Shown here: piece by piece, positions 37,301 to 47,462 of the stretch
How the letters are laid out: each line of letters begins with the position of its first letter
How positions within the stretch are numbered: the stretch's first letter is position 1
Source: JAMXLO01 sp963696645
GTDB lineage: Bacteria; Pseudomonadota; Alphaproteobacteria; Acetobacterales; Acetobacteraceae
NCBI GenBank assembly: GCA_963696645.1
Contig: CAVOKY010000007.1
Coordinates: forward strand, 1,922,001 to 1,986,000
DNA length: 64,000 nucleotides
Reading direction: 5' to 3'
The notes under the pieces: generated by a model
Told to the model about the DNA's origin: nothing
The model's input: the letters and a program-made list of their open reading frames with translations, nothing else
The model's database searches: none
Position numbers and translations under genes: made by a program

Positions 37301-38365
37301 TCAGGGGTTGACCACCCGCTTCATCACCGACAATGCGTCTTCCACCTGTGCCGCGGTCACATCGAGGTGCAGGCAGGCGCGGGCGCGATACCTGCCTGAG
37401 ATGGACACCAGCACGCCTTCCTTGCGCAGCCTGCCGGCGAACGCGTCCGCCGACATGCCGGTGCCCTGCGTGTCGAAGAACACAAGGTTGGTCTCCGGTA
37501 TCTCCACCGTGATGCCGGGAATCTGCGCCATGCCGCGCGCCAGCGACTTCGCATTGGCATGGTCTTCGGCCAGCCGATCGATGTTGTGATCGAGCGCGTA
37601 GATGCATGCCGCGGCGCAGATGCCGCCCTGACGCATCGATCCGCCGAGACGCTGCTTCCAGCGCCACGCCTGGCCGATGAATTCCTTGGAACCGGCCAGC
37701 ACGGCGCCCAAAGGTGCAGACAGGCCCTTGGTGAAATCGAGCCACACCGAATCGCAGCCCTCGGTGAGATCAGTTGCCGGCACGCCGAGCGCCACCGCGG
37801 CATTCATCAGCCGCGCGCCATCCATGTGGGTGGACAGCCCATGCGCATGCGCCGCCTCGGTGACCGCGTGCAGCGCCTCGACACTCCAACACGCCCCGCC
37901 GCCGCGGTTCGCTGTCTGCTCGACTTCGACCAGGCGCTGCGTCGGCGCATAGCGCGACACCGGCCTGATCGCTTCCTCCAGCGTATCGACGGTGAACATC
38001 CCGCGCTCGCCGGTCAGTCCCGTAACCAGCGCACCGGCAATCGCCGCCGCACCACCGCCTTCGCTCGACAGGATGTGCGAGGATTCGTGCGCCAGGATTT
38101 CCTCGCCCGGCCGGCAATGCGTCGCGATCGCCACCTGGTTGCACATCGTGCCCGACGGGAGGAACACCGCGGCCTCCTTGCCGAGCAGTGCCGCGGTGCG
38201 ATCGCACAGTTCCCACACCGTGGGATCCGAGCCCATCTGCTCGTCGCCGACCTCGGCCTCCATCATCGCCGCCTTCATGGCGCGCGTCGGCTTGGTCTGC
38301 GTGTCCGATGACAGGTTGATGCGGACCGGAATCGAGAAATCGAACCGCTTCGGCTCATACGACAT
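37301..38365 (-). CDS. Low-specificity threonine aldolase
   Basis: PLP enzyme cleaving threonine or allo-threonine to glycine and acetaldehyde (or related beta-hydroxy amino acids). It has 354 residues. The PLP-lysine is Lys213 in DFTKGLSAPLGAVLAG, with Asp182 in HMDGARLMNA and FLPSGTMCNQVA also typical. It lies 15 bases after the NHL-repeat gene on the same strand, so the two are probably co-transcribed. Beta-eliminating lyases of related fold are alternatives, but the motif set favours threonine aldolase. Confidence 0.93.
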   Translation of the reverse strand: MSYEPKRFDFSIPVRINLSSDTQTKPTRAMKAAMMEAEVGDEQMGSDPTVWELCDRTAALLGKEAAVFLPSGTMCNQVAIATHCRPGEEILAHESSHILSSEGGGAAAIAGALVTGLTGERGMFTVDTLEEAIRPVSRYAPTQRLVEVEQTANRGGGACWSVEALHAVTEAAHAHGLSTHMDGARLMNAAVALGVPATDLTEGCDSVWLDFTKGLSAPLGAVLAGSKEFIGQAWRWKQRLGGSMRQGGICAAACIYALDHNIDRLAEDHANAKSLARGMAQIPGITVEIPETNLVFFDTQGTGMSADAFAGRLRKEGVLVSISGRYRARACLHLDVTAAQVEDALSVMKRVVNP

Positions 38366-38380
38366 GACGAGGCTCCAGGC

Positions 38381-39340
38381 TCAACTGATTTTCCGAAGTT
38401 TGCGCAGACAGCGCACATCGTCCGGGATCGGCTGGTCGGCGAAATACTGCGGCCAGAGCGTGCGCGAAACCTCGCCGATGTAGATGTCGCCGTGCGAATC
38501 GACGCACAGTCCGTGCGGACCGATATAGTCGGTCGGCGCGGTGCCCGGATGCTGTCCGCCGATGCGCGCCAGCAGGTTGCCCTTGTTGTCGATGATCGAC
38601 AGCCGCGGTCCGAGATTCGGATAGTCACGATTGGTCCGCGTCGCCGGCCCGAGTTCGCCGACATAGCAGATCGGGCAGGTGCAGTACGGCATGAACATGC
38701 CGCACGGCCGGTGCAGATTGTTGAACTGCGTCTCGTAGCGGCCGTTGCCGTCGAACACCTGAATGCGGTGGTTCTCGCGATCGGCGACATACACCCAGCC
38801 GTCCGGATCGCAGGAGATGTTGTGCACCAGGTTGAACTGGCCAGGTTCGGTGCCGGATTCGCCCCACGACATCAGGAGTTTTCCGTCCGGGGCATATTTG
38901 TGCACGCGCGCATTGCCATAACCGTCCGACACATAGATGTCGCCGCTCGGCGACAGTGCGGTGTGCGTGCAGCGATGGAATGGCTGGCCGCTCATGAATG
39001 GCGCCGGCTTGCCGGGCGTGCCCAGTGTCAGCAGCACCTTGCCTTCCAACGTGCACTTGCGCACCGAATGGTCGCCATCGTCGGTCAGGAACACCGTATC
39101 GTCGGGCGCCATATGCAGGCCGTGCGCGCGCGGAAACAGCCCTTCGCCCCAGGCCCGCAGGAAATTACCCTCACGGTCGAACACCATCATCGGATGTTCG
39201 CCACGGTTGAACACGTAGACATTGTCCTGCCTGTCGACGCCGACCGCACCGACCTCATGCAACGACCAGCCGGATGGGACCTTCGCCCAGTTGTCGATCT
39301 GCTCGTAGCGATACTCGCCGCTGCCGACGATGATGGCCAT
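38381..39340 (-). CDS. NHL-repeat (peptidylglycine-lyase-like) beta-propeller protein
   Basis: A 319-residue beta-propeller without a signal peptide. NHL-type blades are visible: VGVDRQDNVYVFNRGEHPM, LSPSGDIYVSDGYGNARVH, SCDPDGWVYVADRENHRI and CVDSHGDIYIGEVS. This layout resembles the bacterial relatives of peptidyl-alpha-hydroxyglycine amidating lyase. A Cys-rich insert (YCTCPICYVGELG) is unusual. A lyase or lactonase role is possible; the activity is not known. First gene of a pair with threonine aldolase. Confidence 0.85.
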   Translation of the reverse strand: MAIIVGSGEYRYEQIDNWAKVPSGWSLHEVGAVGVDRQDNVYVFNRGEHPMMVFDREGNFLRAWGEGLFPRAHGLHMAPDDTVFLTDDGDHSVRKCTLEGKVLLTLGTPGKPAPFMSGQPFHRCTHTALSPSGDIYVSDGYGNARVHKYAPDGKLLMSWGESGTEPGQFNLVHNISCDPDGWVYVADRENHRIQVFDGNGRYETQFNNLHRPCGMFMPYCTCPICYVGELGPATRTNRDYPNLGPRLSIIDNKGNLLARIGGQHPGTAPTDYIGPHGLCVDSHGDIYIGEVSRTLWPQYFADQPIPDDVRCLRKLRKIS

Positions 39341-39516
39341 GATTGCTCCCCCCGAGTGAGGTTGGGCGTTGCCGCATCAACGCACGATGGCGGGTCTGTA
39401 CCATGCTGCCTGTGGGTTGAAAAGGCGCGCATGGCCCATGCACGAAACGCTGCTATAGTCGCGCATGGCGCGCGACAGTCCTGAACGATTGCGCACCGTA
39501 TAGGGGAGACCGCACG

Positions 39517-40755
39517 ATGCCATATGTTTCGCGTCGCAACAGCCTTCGCCTGCTGGGTGCGGCCGCGCTTGCTCCTGTCATGCAACGCGGCGCCGTGGCG
39601 CAGGACAAGGTGCTGACCATCGGCATGAGCTTTCCGCTCACCGGATCGCTTGCATTGCAGGCCGGCGTGGCGCGCGACGCCGCGCTCTATGCCGTGGATG
39701 AGGTGAATGCGAAAGGTGGCGTTGCCGGCTACAAGCTGCAAACGCTGGTGCTCGATGATGCATCCACCACGACCGGCCAGTACGATCCGGCCATTGCGGC
39801 GACCAATGCGCGCAAAATGCTGCAGGATGCATCGGTGATCGCCGCCGTCGGTCCGTTGAACAGCGGTTCGGCGAAGGCGGTGACGCCGATCCTGAGCCAG
39901 GGCGGCCTCGCAACGATCAGCGGCAGTGCGACCAATCCCGACCTCAACGATCCGAAGTTCGCGCAGATCTATCGGCCTGCGGGCTTGCCGATCTTCTTCC
40001 GGACCGTCACCACCGATGCCTATCAGGGACCGAACTTCGCCAATTATCTGGCCGAGGTCTTGAAGCTGCAGAAGGTCGTCGTGCTGGACGACGGCGGGGC
40101 CTATGGCGTCGGCATGGCGGATGCGTTCGCGGCACAGGCGGCGAAGAAGGGCATGACGGTGCTGATCCGCGATCGCCTCGATCCGCTGAACGCGGACTAC
40201 ACGGCGATTCTGACCCGTGCCAAGAGTCTCGGCACACAGGCGCTGTACTACGGCGGCGATCCACTGGCCGGCGCGAAGGTGGTGAAGCAGTCGTACGACA
40301 TCATGCCCAACATCGTGAAGGGCGGCGGTGACGGCGTGCATACGCCCGACATGCTCACCGGCGGCGCGATGCCGGCCATCCAGGGCTGGTACGCGACATC
40401 GGCCGCATCGCATGTGCTTGACGAACCCGGCGTGAAGCCTTGGACGGAGCAGTTTTTCGCCAAGACCGGCAAGTACCCGGCGGACTACACGATCACCTAT
40501 TATGACGCGACCCAGGTGATCATCGATGCCATCACGCGGGTGGCGAAATCGGGCAAGCCGGTGAACCGCGCCAATGTGCGCGACGCGATTCAGACGACCG
40601 ACCTGAAAACGCTGCAGGGAACCATTGCATTCGATGCCAATGGCGATCTTAAGTCGAAGATCGTGTCGATCTTCCAGGTGCAATACGATCCGAAATACCC
40701 GCTTGGTGACGTGGTGCACCAGTTCAGGTATGTCGGCGTGGCCCCCGAAACCTGA
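39517..40755 (+). CDS. Branched-chain amino-acid-type ABC transporter binding protein
   Basis: Periplasmic type I binding protein (LivJ/K family), 412 residues. The N-terminus has a Tat-like/Sec signal (SRRNSLRLLGAAALAP, cleavage near AVAQ). Family segments are TIGMSFPLTGSLALQAGV, ALYAVDEVNAKGGVAGY and VIAAVGPLNSGSAKA. The ribosome site is GGGGAGAC. No permease or ATPase genes follow, so it is an orphan or works with a distant transporter. The luciferase-like gene follows after 21 bases. Such orphans are often linked to aromatic or amide catabolism. Confidence 0.9.
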   Translation: MPYVSRRNSLRLLGAAALAPVMQRGAVAQDKVLTIGMSFPLTGSLALQAGVARDAALYAVDEVNAKGGVAGYKLQTLVLDDASTTTGQYDPAIAATNARKMLQDASVIAAVGPLNSGSAKAVTPILSQGGLATISGSATNPDLNDPKFAQIYRPAGLPIFFRTVTTDAYQGPNFANYLAEVLKLQKVVVLDDGGAYGVGMADAFAAQAAKKGMTVLIRDRLDPLNADYTAILTRAKSLGTQALYYGGDPLAGAKVVKQSYDIMPNIVKGGGDGVHTPDMLTGGAMPAIQGWYATSAASHVLDEPGVKPWTEQFFAKTGKYPADYTITYYDATQVIIDAITRVAKSGKPVNRANVRDAIQTTDLKTLQGTIAFDANGDLKSKIVSIFQVQYDPKYPLGDVVHQFRYVGVAPET

Positions 40756-40776
40756 CGTAACGCACAGGAGCAACGC

Positions 40777-41829
40777 TTGAAGTTCAGCAACTTCCTGTTT
40801 CCGGAGAGTCGGGATCCTGCGCGCGATGGCCAGGTCATCGATGAAACGCTGGACGAGGCGCGGCTTACCGACGAGTTGGGCTTCGAGGTGATCTGGCTGG
40901 CCGAACATCATTTCGACGGCATCTGCGCTTATGTCGATCCGGTCAGTTTTGCCGCGGCGCTGGCGGTGGCGACGAAGCGGGCGAAGATCGGTTTCGCCGT
41001 TGCGCAGATGTCACTGCATCATCCGATCCGCATGGCCGAGCAACTCGCGCTGATCGACAACATCAGCAAGGGCCGGTTGATTGTCGGGCTGGGCCGCGGA
41101 ACCGCTTACAATATCTACGATTACCAGGGATACGGGCTCGACCACACCGAGGCGCAGGCGCGCTTCGAGGAGGCCGAGGCAATCATGTTCCAGGCGTGGC
41201 AAGGGCAGAAATTCGAATATCGCGGAAAGTTCTGGGACATCAAGGTGCCGATGTTGCGGCCACGACCCTATACGCAGCCGCATCCTTACGTGATCCGTTC
41301 GGCATCGAGCGAGGAGGGCATGCTGCATATCGCGCGGCAGGGCCGGCCGTTCATGATGAACGTGCAGTCGAACGAAGTGACGAAGCATCGGATGGATCTG
41401 TATCGTCGCACGCTGCGCGACCAGGGCTGCGACGAGGCAACCGTGGCGCGCAATGTCGATCAATGCTGGGTGTGGCGCAACGTGTTCGTTGCGGAAACTG
41501 ACGCAGAGGCTGCGCGCATCGCCATCCCGGCGTTCCAGGCGATGCATGAAGAGCGCACCGCGATGCGCAGGCGCGTGTACGAGGAACAGGGCGTATCGAT
41601 CGTTCCCATGCCGACGCCGGGAAGTGCGCCGGCGGCACGGCTGGTTGTCGAGCACTCGTTGATCTACGGGTCTCCGGCGACGGTGGCCGAGGCGTTGGCG
41701 AAGGTGGATGCGATCGGTGTCGGCGGCGTCATCATGCAGTTCCGGCTTGGGCCGATGAGCTATGACGACGTGGCGCAGAGCCTGACGCTGTTCATGCGGC
41801 AGGTCGCGCCTGAACTCGATGGCCGATGA
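40777..41829 (+). CDS. LLM-class flavin-dependent monooxygenase
   Basis: A luciferase-like alpha/beta barrel using reduced FMN; 350 residues from TTG 40777 behind CACAGGAGC. Characteristic parts are EVIWLAEHHFDGICAYVDP, MSLHHPIRMAEQLALIDNIS and GRLIVGLGRGTAYNIYDYQG. It forms a likely operon with the binding protein. It overlaps the FAD-hydroxylase gene tail to tail by 38 bases. The substrate is unknown. Confidence 0.92.
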   Translation: MKFSNFLFPESRDPARDGQVIDETLDEARLTDELGFEVIWLAEHHFDGICAYVDPVSFAAALAVATKRAKIGFAVAQMSLHHPIRMAEQLALIDNISKGRLIVGLGRGTAYNIYDYQGYGLDHTEAQARFEEAEAIMFQAWQGQKFEYRGKFWDIKVPMLRPRPYTQPHPYVIRSASSEEGMLHIARQGRPFMMNVQSNEVTKHRMDLYRRTLRDQGCDEATVARNVDQCWVWRNVFVAETDAEAARIAIPAFQAMHEERTAMRRRVYEEQGVSIVPMPTPGSAPAARLVVEHSLIYGSPATVAEALAKVDAIGVGGVIMQFRLGPMSYDDVAQSLTLFMRQVAPELDGR

Positions 41830-43459
41830 GAAGGTCGATCAGCGCCAGCGGATTGTCGGGCTGCACATTGCCGCGCCAGGCGACGTGCTGGTCCGGTCGC
41901 GACAGCAGGAACCTGTGCGAATAGGGTGCCGCTGCATCGTCCGCCTCGACGTCCAGCACGGCGAGTGGCACGCCGCGCTTCGCCGCCGCATCAGTCAGCG
42001 CGTCCGTTGACAGCGATCGATCGAACCGCAGCAGCGTGAAGCCCGGTCCCATCGCGTCGTACAGCGAGCGTCCGTCGCGCAGCCAGACGTGCGGCACGCG
42101 GCAGCCCGGCACCGTGGACGGTGTGAAGTCGTACATCGAATAGGGCGGCGCCGGCTCGCCGTCATAGGCGATGATCGGCGAGCGCTCGTAGAAATAGCCG
42201 AAATTCAGCCCGCCACAGCAGAACTGCGGCACGTGCAGTTCGTACATCGCGCGACCCATGCGGGCACGTACGGCATCGCCCTCCGGGCCGGAATCCTCGA
42301 TATCGACCGGCACTTCCGCGCGCGCCCGTGCCATCTTGAATGCCGTGCTCATCGCGTAATGCGACACCTGTTCGGTGATCGGCCACCGCTCGGCTTCGAA
42401 CGCATCGAGAATGGCAGGTGCCGCCCAGCCTTGCAGCACGCCGGCGAGCATCCACGACAGGTCCATTGCATCGGCAATGCCGGCATTCATGCCGTAGCCG
42501 GCGAACGGCACCCAGATATGCGCAGCATCGCCGCAGATGAACACGCGGCCCTTGCGGAACATGTCGGCCAGCATGCGGCGGCCGATCCAGTCCTCCTGGC
42601 CCAGGACCTGGTATTCGAATTCAGGCCCGACGCCGAGAATCAGCCGGATGCAGCGATCGCGATCGACCGCGGTGAAGTCGGTCTCATCCGGGCGCAGGTA
42701 GTTGTGGACCAGCCAGGTCTCGCGGCCATCGACGGCGAACATGTTGGCGCTGCGCCGCGGGTTCATTGCCTGCGTGGACCAGGCCGGTACCGCCTGCATC
42801 ATCTTCCTCAGCGATGGCGCGCGGATATAGGTCGATTGCGTGCGACTGATCATCGGATCACCGGTCAGCCGCGCGCCGATCTGACGCCGGATCTCCGACG
42901 ATGGTCCATCGCAGCCGATCAGATAGTCGGCGGTGAACAACAGCGATTCGCCGGTGTCGAGGTCCTGCGCTTCCGCGGTGACCGCGTCTTCGCTCTGGTC
43001 GAAGCCGAGTACCTTGACGCGATTCATGTAGCGCAGTCGAGGCATCGCCATGGCACATTCCACCAGTACCGGCTCGAGATAGATCTGATTGATCCGATGC
43101 GGCGGTTCGGGAGTAGGCCACCAGCCGTCCGGCCCGTCCTTCACCGTAAAGCGATCGCGCCGGCATGGGATCGGAATGCGAGCGAACTCGATGCCGGTCG
43201 CCGTGGTGCGGAAGGCGATGTCGTTGGTGTGATCGTGCGGCAGGCCGACATCACGCACGCGTTCCGCGATACCAAGGCGCCGGAAGATCTCCATCGTACG
43301 CGCCGCCACGTGGTTGCACTTGACACTCGGCGGTTCGCCGGGATGGCGCTGCTCGGCCACCACGACGTCGATGCCGCGCCAAGCGAGGTCCATCGCGAGC
43401 GTCGTGCCGACGGGACCGCCACCGACGATCAGGACGCATGTGGCGATGCGTCGCGTCAC
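41792..43459 (-). CDS. FAD-dependent aromatic hydroxylase (PheA/TfdB-like)
   Basis: A 555-residue group A flavin monooxygenase. The FAD motif is VLIVGGGPVGTTLAMDLAW, the second dinucleotide element is YLIGCDGPSSEIRRQIG, and the ribityl-binding motif is FICGDAAHIWVPFAGYGMNA. The C-terminal thioredoxin-like domain (FTLLRFDRSLSTDALTDAA) fits the phenol or resorcinol hydroxylase type. It is the last gene of the five-gene operon; its ATG overlaps the ThDP-enzyme stop (ATGA). It probably hydroxylates an aromatic ring using NAD(P)H and oxygen. Confidence 0.92.
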   Translation of the reverse strand: MTRRIATCVLIVGGGPVGTTLAMDLAWRGIDVVVAEQRHPGEPPSVKCNHVAARTMEIFRRLGIAERVRDVGLPHDHTNDIAFRTTATGIEFARIPIPCRRDRFTVKDGPDGWWPTPEPPHRINQIYLEPVLVECAMAMPRLRYMNRVKVLGFDQSEDAVTAEAQDLDTGESLLFTADYLIGCDGPSSEIRRQIGARLTGDPMISRTQSTYIRAPSLRKMMQAVPAWSTQAMNPRRSANMFAVDGRETWLVHNYLRPDETDFTAVDRDRCIRLILGVGPEFEYQVLGQEDWIGRRMLADMFRKGRVFICGDAAHIWVPFAGYGMNAGIADAMDLSWMLAGVLQGWAAPAILDAFEAERWPITEQVSHYAMSTAFKMARARAEVPVDIEDSGPEGDAVRARMGRAMYELHVPQFCCGGLNFGYFYERSPIIAYDGEPAPPYSMYDFTPSTVPGCRVPHVWLRDGRSLYDAMGPGFTLLRFDRSLSTDALTDAAAKRGVPLAVLDVEADDAAAPYSHRFLLSRPDQHVAWRGNVQPDNPLALIDLLIGHRVQARPAA

Positions 43460-45154
43460 GGCGGGCAGATCACGTTGACCAGCGCCTGCTGCCCGCCGCG
43501 CACCGCCGCCGCCGCGCGCTGCAACGCTGCCGGCAGATCGGCCGGACGCTCCACGCGTTCGCCATGTCCGTCGTGCGCGGCGACAATCTTCTCGAACGCC
43601 GGCGCCGGCAGATCAGCGAGCAGACGGCCATCGCCCTGTGCCGCCACCCCGCTGTCGTACATGTCGAGTGTCGCCCGCCGCACCGCGCCATACAGCGCGT
43701 TGTTGTAGATCACAGTCAGCACCGGCAGTCTTTGCATCTGCGCGACGTAGTGGCACGCCGTTGGATTGGCGAACATGTAGGCGCCGTCGCCGAGTACCGA
43801 CACCACCTGGCGATCTGGCGCTGCCAGCTTGGCGCCGAGCGAGGCGCCAAACCCCCACCCCAGTCCGCCGGCCGAGCTGACCGCGAACAGGCTGCCCGGC
43901 GTCTCCAGCGGACAGTATTCCTGCCGGAACGAATATTCGCTGATCACGATCGAGTCGCGATCCACCACGTCGTGCAGACAGTGATTGAGCCAGGTCAGAG
44001 TGTTCTTGTTGCCGCGCCCTGCCTGCTGTGCCTCATCGCGCCAGCCAGCGTGCAGCTCTGCCGAACGCTTCACCAGCCGCGCGCGCCGTTCCTCTACATG
44101 TTTTCCGGTGCAACCTTGCAGCGCCTGTTCCAATGCCTCGAGCACGGAGAGTGCCGTCGCGGTGATTGTCAGGTCGGACGGGAAGCTGCGCATTGGGTAG
44201 CGCGCGTAGAGCGGATCCTCGCCGATCTGCACGATGCGCGCCCCGGAAGGCGGCTGCTCCCTGCTCGGCAACCATGGCACATCGGCTTCGATCACGATCA
44301 CCAGGTCGGCGTCATCCAGCAAGGGGCGCGGCATCGAGCCCTGGAACATCGAATGATTCGCTGATATGGCGAAGTAACGAGTATTGTAGGGTATCACCGG
44401 CAGCGCCCAACGTTCCGCGAGCCGTGACAGCACGACGGCGTCGCGCGGATCCTGTCCCAACAGACCGGTGATGATCAGCGGCGCACGCGCGGCAGCGATC
44501 CATTCCGCCAACTGCTCGATATCGGCCGATGCCGGCACTGGCGTGCGCGGCCGGGCGCGATGAGCACGATTGCTTTCCACCGGTGTTGTCGCCGCTTCGC
44601 CCAGCACCTCGCGGGGCAGCGTCAGATAGACCGGGCCCTTCGGCGATGTCATAGCGAGTTCAAGTGCGCGATCGACCACCGTCGCCGCTTGGTCACCGCG
44701 CTTCATCTCGTAGTCCCACTTCACCACCTCGCGCAGCATGCCGGCCTGGTCGTACATTTCCTGCGCCCAATGGATATGCGCGCTGCGTGAACCGCTCGCG
44801 CCGGATCTCGGTGAAGGGCGTACGGCCGGAGGTCAGCAGCACGGGCACGCGGTCGCGGCTCGCATCGATCAGCATATTGATAGAATTCGCAGTACCGACA
44901 TTGGTGTGCAGCATCACTGCCTGCGGTCTGCCGGTTACCATCGTGTAGCCGTGTGCCATCGACAGGGCGGCGTTTTCGTGCGGCACCACCATCGGGTGCG
45001 GCACCGGGCGGTTGCTGCGCGCGGCGCGGGCGAAGGCTTCAACGATCGGTGCGAAGTCTGTACCGGGATTGCAGAACAGGTGCTCCACGCCATGCGCCGC
45101 AAGCGCGTCCAGATAGTCTTCCGCGGCGATGCGTGTCTGAGGTTCGCTATCCAT
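43456..45154 (-). pseudogene. ThDP-dependent decarboxylase/synthase-like enzyme, one frameshift
   Basis: Member of the acetolactate-synthase / benzoylformate-decarboxylase family. The N-terminal part from ATG 45154 has YLDALAAHGVEHLFCNPGTD and the ThDP-activating Glu in VVPHENAALSMAHGYTMV. After RRERFTQRA (near 44785) a G appears to be missing; the next frame continues HWAQEMYDQAGMLREVVKWD to the C-terminal cofactor motif LGDGAYMFANPTACHYV ... IYNNALYGAV. Repaired length is about 566 residues, normal. It lies 2 bases after the Mo-enzyme stop and overlaps the hydroxylase start by 4. A single lesion in an otherwise tidy operon favours sequence error. Confidence 0.88.
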
Positions 45155-45156
45155 GG

Positions 45157-47461
45157 TCAGTCCTTCTGATACCGTTTGATGGCGCGCCATACGCGCTCCG
45201 GCGTTGCCGGCATGTCAATGTGGGTCACGCCGAGTGGCGCCAACGCATCCAACACGGCAGCGATGATCGCCTGCGGTGCCGCCATCGCACCGGCCTGGCC
45301 AGCCCCCTTCACGCCGAGTGGATTGGCGTTGGTCGGCACGCCCGACAGCGTGATGTCCAGCGGCGACAGATCATCCGCGCGTGGCAGTGCGTAATCCATG
45401 AACGAGCCACTCAGCATCTGGCCGGATTGCGAATCGTACACCGTGTGCTCCAGCATCGCCTGGCCGATGCCTTGCGCAACACCACCCTGCACCTGTCCGA
45501 CTGTCAGCATCGGATTGATCAGTGTGCCGAAATCGTCCACGGCGGTATAGCGTTCAAGCGTGACGGCGCCAGTGTCGGGATCAACCTCCACTTCGGCAAT
45601 GTGGCAGCCGTTGGGGAAAGTGATCACGTCGAGCAGGTTCCACACATACGTGTCCAGACCAGGAGAAATGCCATCCGACAGGTTCGCCGGATCGCGTGCG
45701 GCGCTCGCCACAGCGAGCAGGTCGATCCGGCGATCGGGCTCGCCGTGCACGGCGAAACGACCGTCGGTGAAGTGGACCTGTTCGACCGACGCCTGCAACA
45801 GTCGTGCGGCGATCGCTTGTGCCCTTCACTAGCACCGTTTCCACCACCTTGCACAACGCCGCACCGCCCATGTGCATGGAGCGCGCCCCACCGTGGCCGT
45901 TCCCGGCGCGGACCGCTCGGGTATCGGCCTGCACGTAAGCAAATGATTCGATCGGCAGACCGAGCAGGTCGGCGGCGATCTGCGCATAGGCGGTTTCGTG
46001 CCCCATACCGTTGGACTGCGTGCCGACGTGCAGTGCCACACTGCCGTCGGCGCGGAAACGAATTTCCGCACCCTCGTTCGGCGCGCCGCGGGCAGTCTCC
46101 ATGAAGCACGTCACGCCGATGCCGCGCAGCCTGCCGCGCTGCGACGCTGCATTTCGGCGCATGGCGAAGTCCGCATGGTCGGCAGCAATGATCGCATCAT
46201 CCAGATTGGCAGCAAACCGGCCGCAGTCGATTACTGTGCCGAGCGCCTTTCTATAAGGAAACTCGGACACGAGATTGCGCCGCCGCAGATCGATCGCATC
46301 AAAGCCGCAGCAGCGTGCGGCCTCGTCGATCAGTCGCTCGATCATGTAGTTCACTTCGGGCTTGCCGGCGCCACGGTAGGCGTCGATGGGCACGGTGTTG
46401 GTGAACACGCCCTGCACGTCCATGAAGATGGCGGGAATGACGTACCCGCTGCCCATCGCGTTCGCCGGTGCATTGGTGGAACTGCCAGGACCGCCAGACG
46501 ACAGATAGGCGCCGAGATTGGCAATTGTGGAAACATCCAATGCCAGAAAGCGTCCTTCCGTATCCAGTGCAAGCCGCGCGCGCGTCACGTTGTCGCGGCC
46601 TTGCGCGGTGGTGACGAAATCCTCCGTCCGCTCGCTGATCCATTTGACCGGTCGGCCCAGCGCGCGGGCCGACCAAAGCAGCATCACCCACTCGGGATAC
46701 AGCGCATTCTTCACGCCGAAGCCGCCACCGACATCGGGACAGGCGACATGCATCTGTTCAGTCGGCACGTTGAACACGCTGCCTGCGAGTTGGTCGCGCA
46801 GGGCATGCACGCCGGCGCCAGAGAACAGCAGATGGAAGCCATCGGCGTCATATCGCCCGATGGCGCCGCGCGACTCCATCGCAGAGATCACGATGCGGTT
46901 GTTGATCAGCTCCAGTTCGACGACATGAGCTGCGGTGGCGATTGCCGCACGCACTGCCGACTGGTCGCCCTTGTGGAAGCGATAGGACACGTTGCCTGGC
47001 GCCTGTTGCCAAAGTTGTGCCGCGCCTAGCTGGGACGCCGCGATCGTGTCGGTGACGGATGGCAGAATTTGCCAGTCCACAACAACAAGTTCTGCTGCAT
47101 CACGGGCCGCCGTTCGGGTATGCGCAACCACGAATGCGACGGGATCACCGACATGGCGCGCGCGGTCGGAGGCCAGAGTGCTGCGCGGCGGCACGATCAT
47201 CGGTGCGACGCTGGCCACCGGTACGGTGCAGGGCAGCAGGCCAAGTTCTGTAATATCGGCCGCGGTGAACACGCCGAGTACGCCAGGCGCCGCACGTGCC
47301 GCGTCAGTCTCGATGCGCCTGATCGCAGCGTGCGCATGTGGCGAGCGCACAACGTGCATCCACGCCTGGGCAGGTTCGTCGATATCCTCGATGAAGCGGC
47401 CATGTCCGGTCAGGAATCGCGCATCTTCCAGCCGGCGCAGTGATTGGCCGCGAAACGGCAT
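45157..47461 (-). pseudogene. Xanthine-dehydrogenase-family molybdenum subunit, one frameshift
   Basis: Large Mo-cytosine-dinucleotide subunit (CoxL/XdhB type). It begins MPFRGQSLRRLEDARFLTG at 47461. It has CPDVGGGFGVKNALYPE and the form-II-like active loop DAYRGAGKPEVNYMIERLID. One extra A near 45826 (after VETVLVKG) shifts the frame; the rest ends in PLGVKGAGQAGAMAAPQA and IDMPATPERVWRAIK. The position of the usual catalytic Glu (GxGEAG) is Gln. Repaired length is about 768 residues. No small FeS or FAD subunit is in this operon; the PaoAB pair lies 4 kb upstream on the other strand. Confidence 0.9.
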
Positions 47462-47462
47462 G

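Noticed and set aside
39187..40911. A 574-codon minus-strand open frame
   Set aside because: It is opposite the binding-protein gene and runs on into the NHL gene region in a different frame; no recognisable domains.
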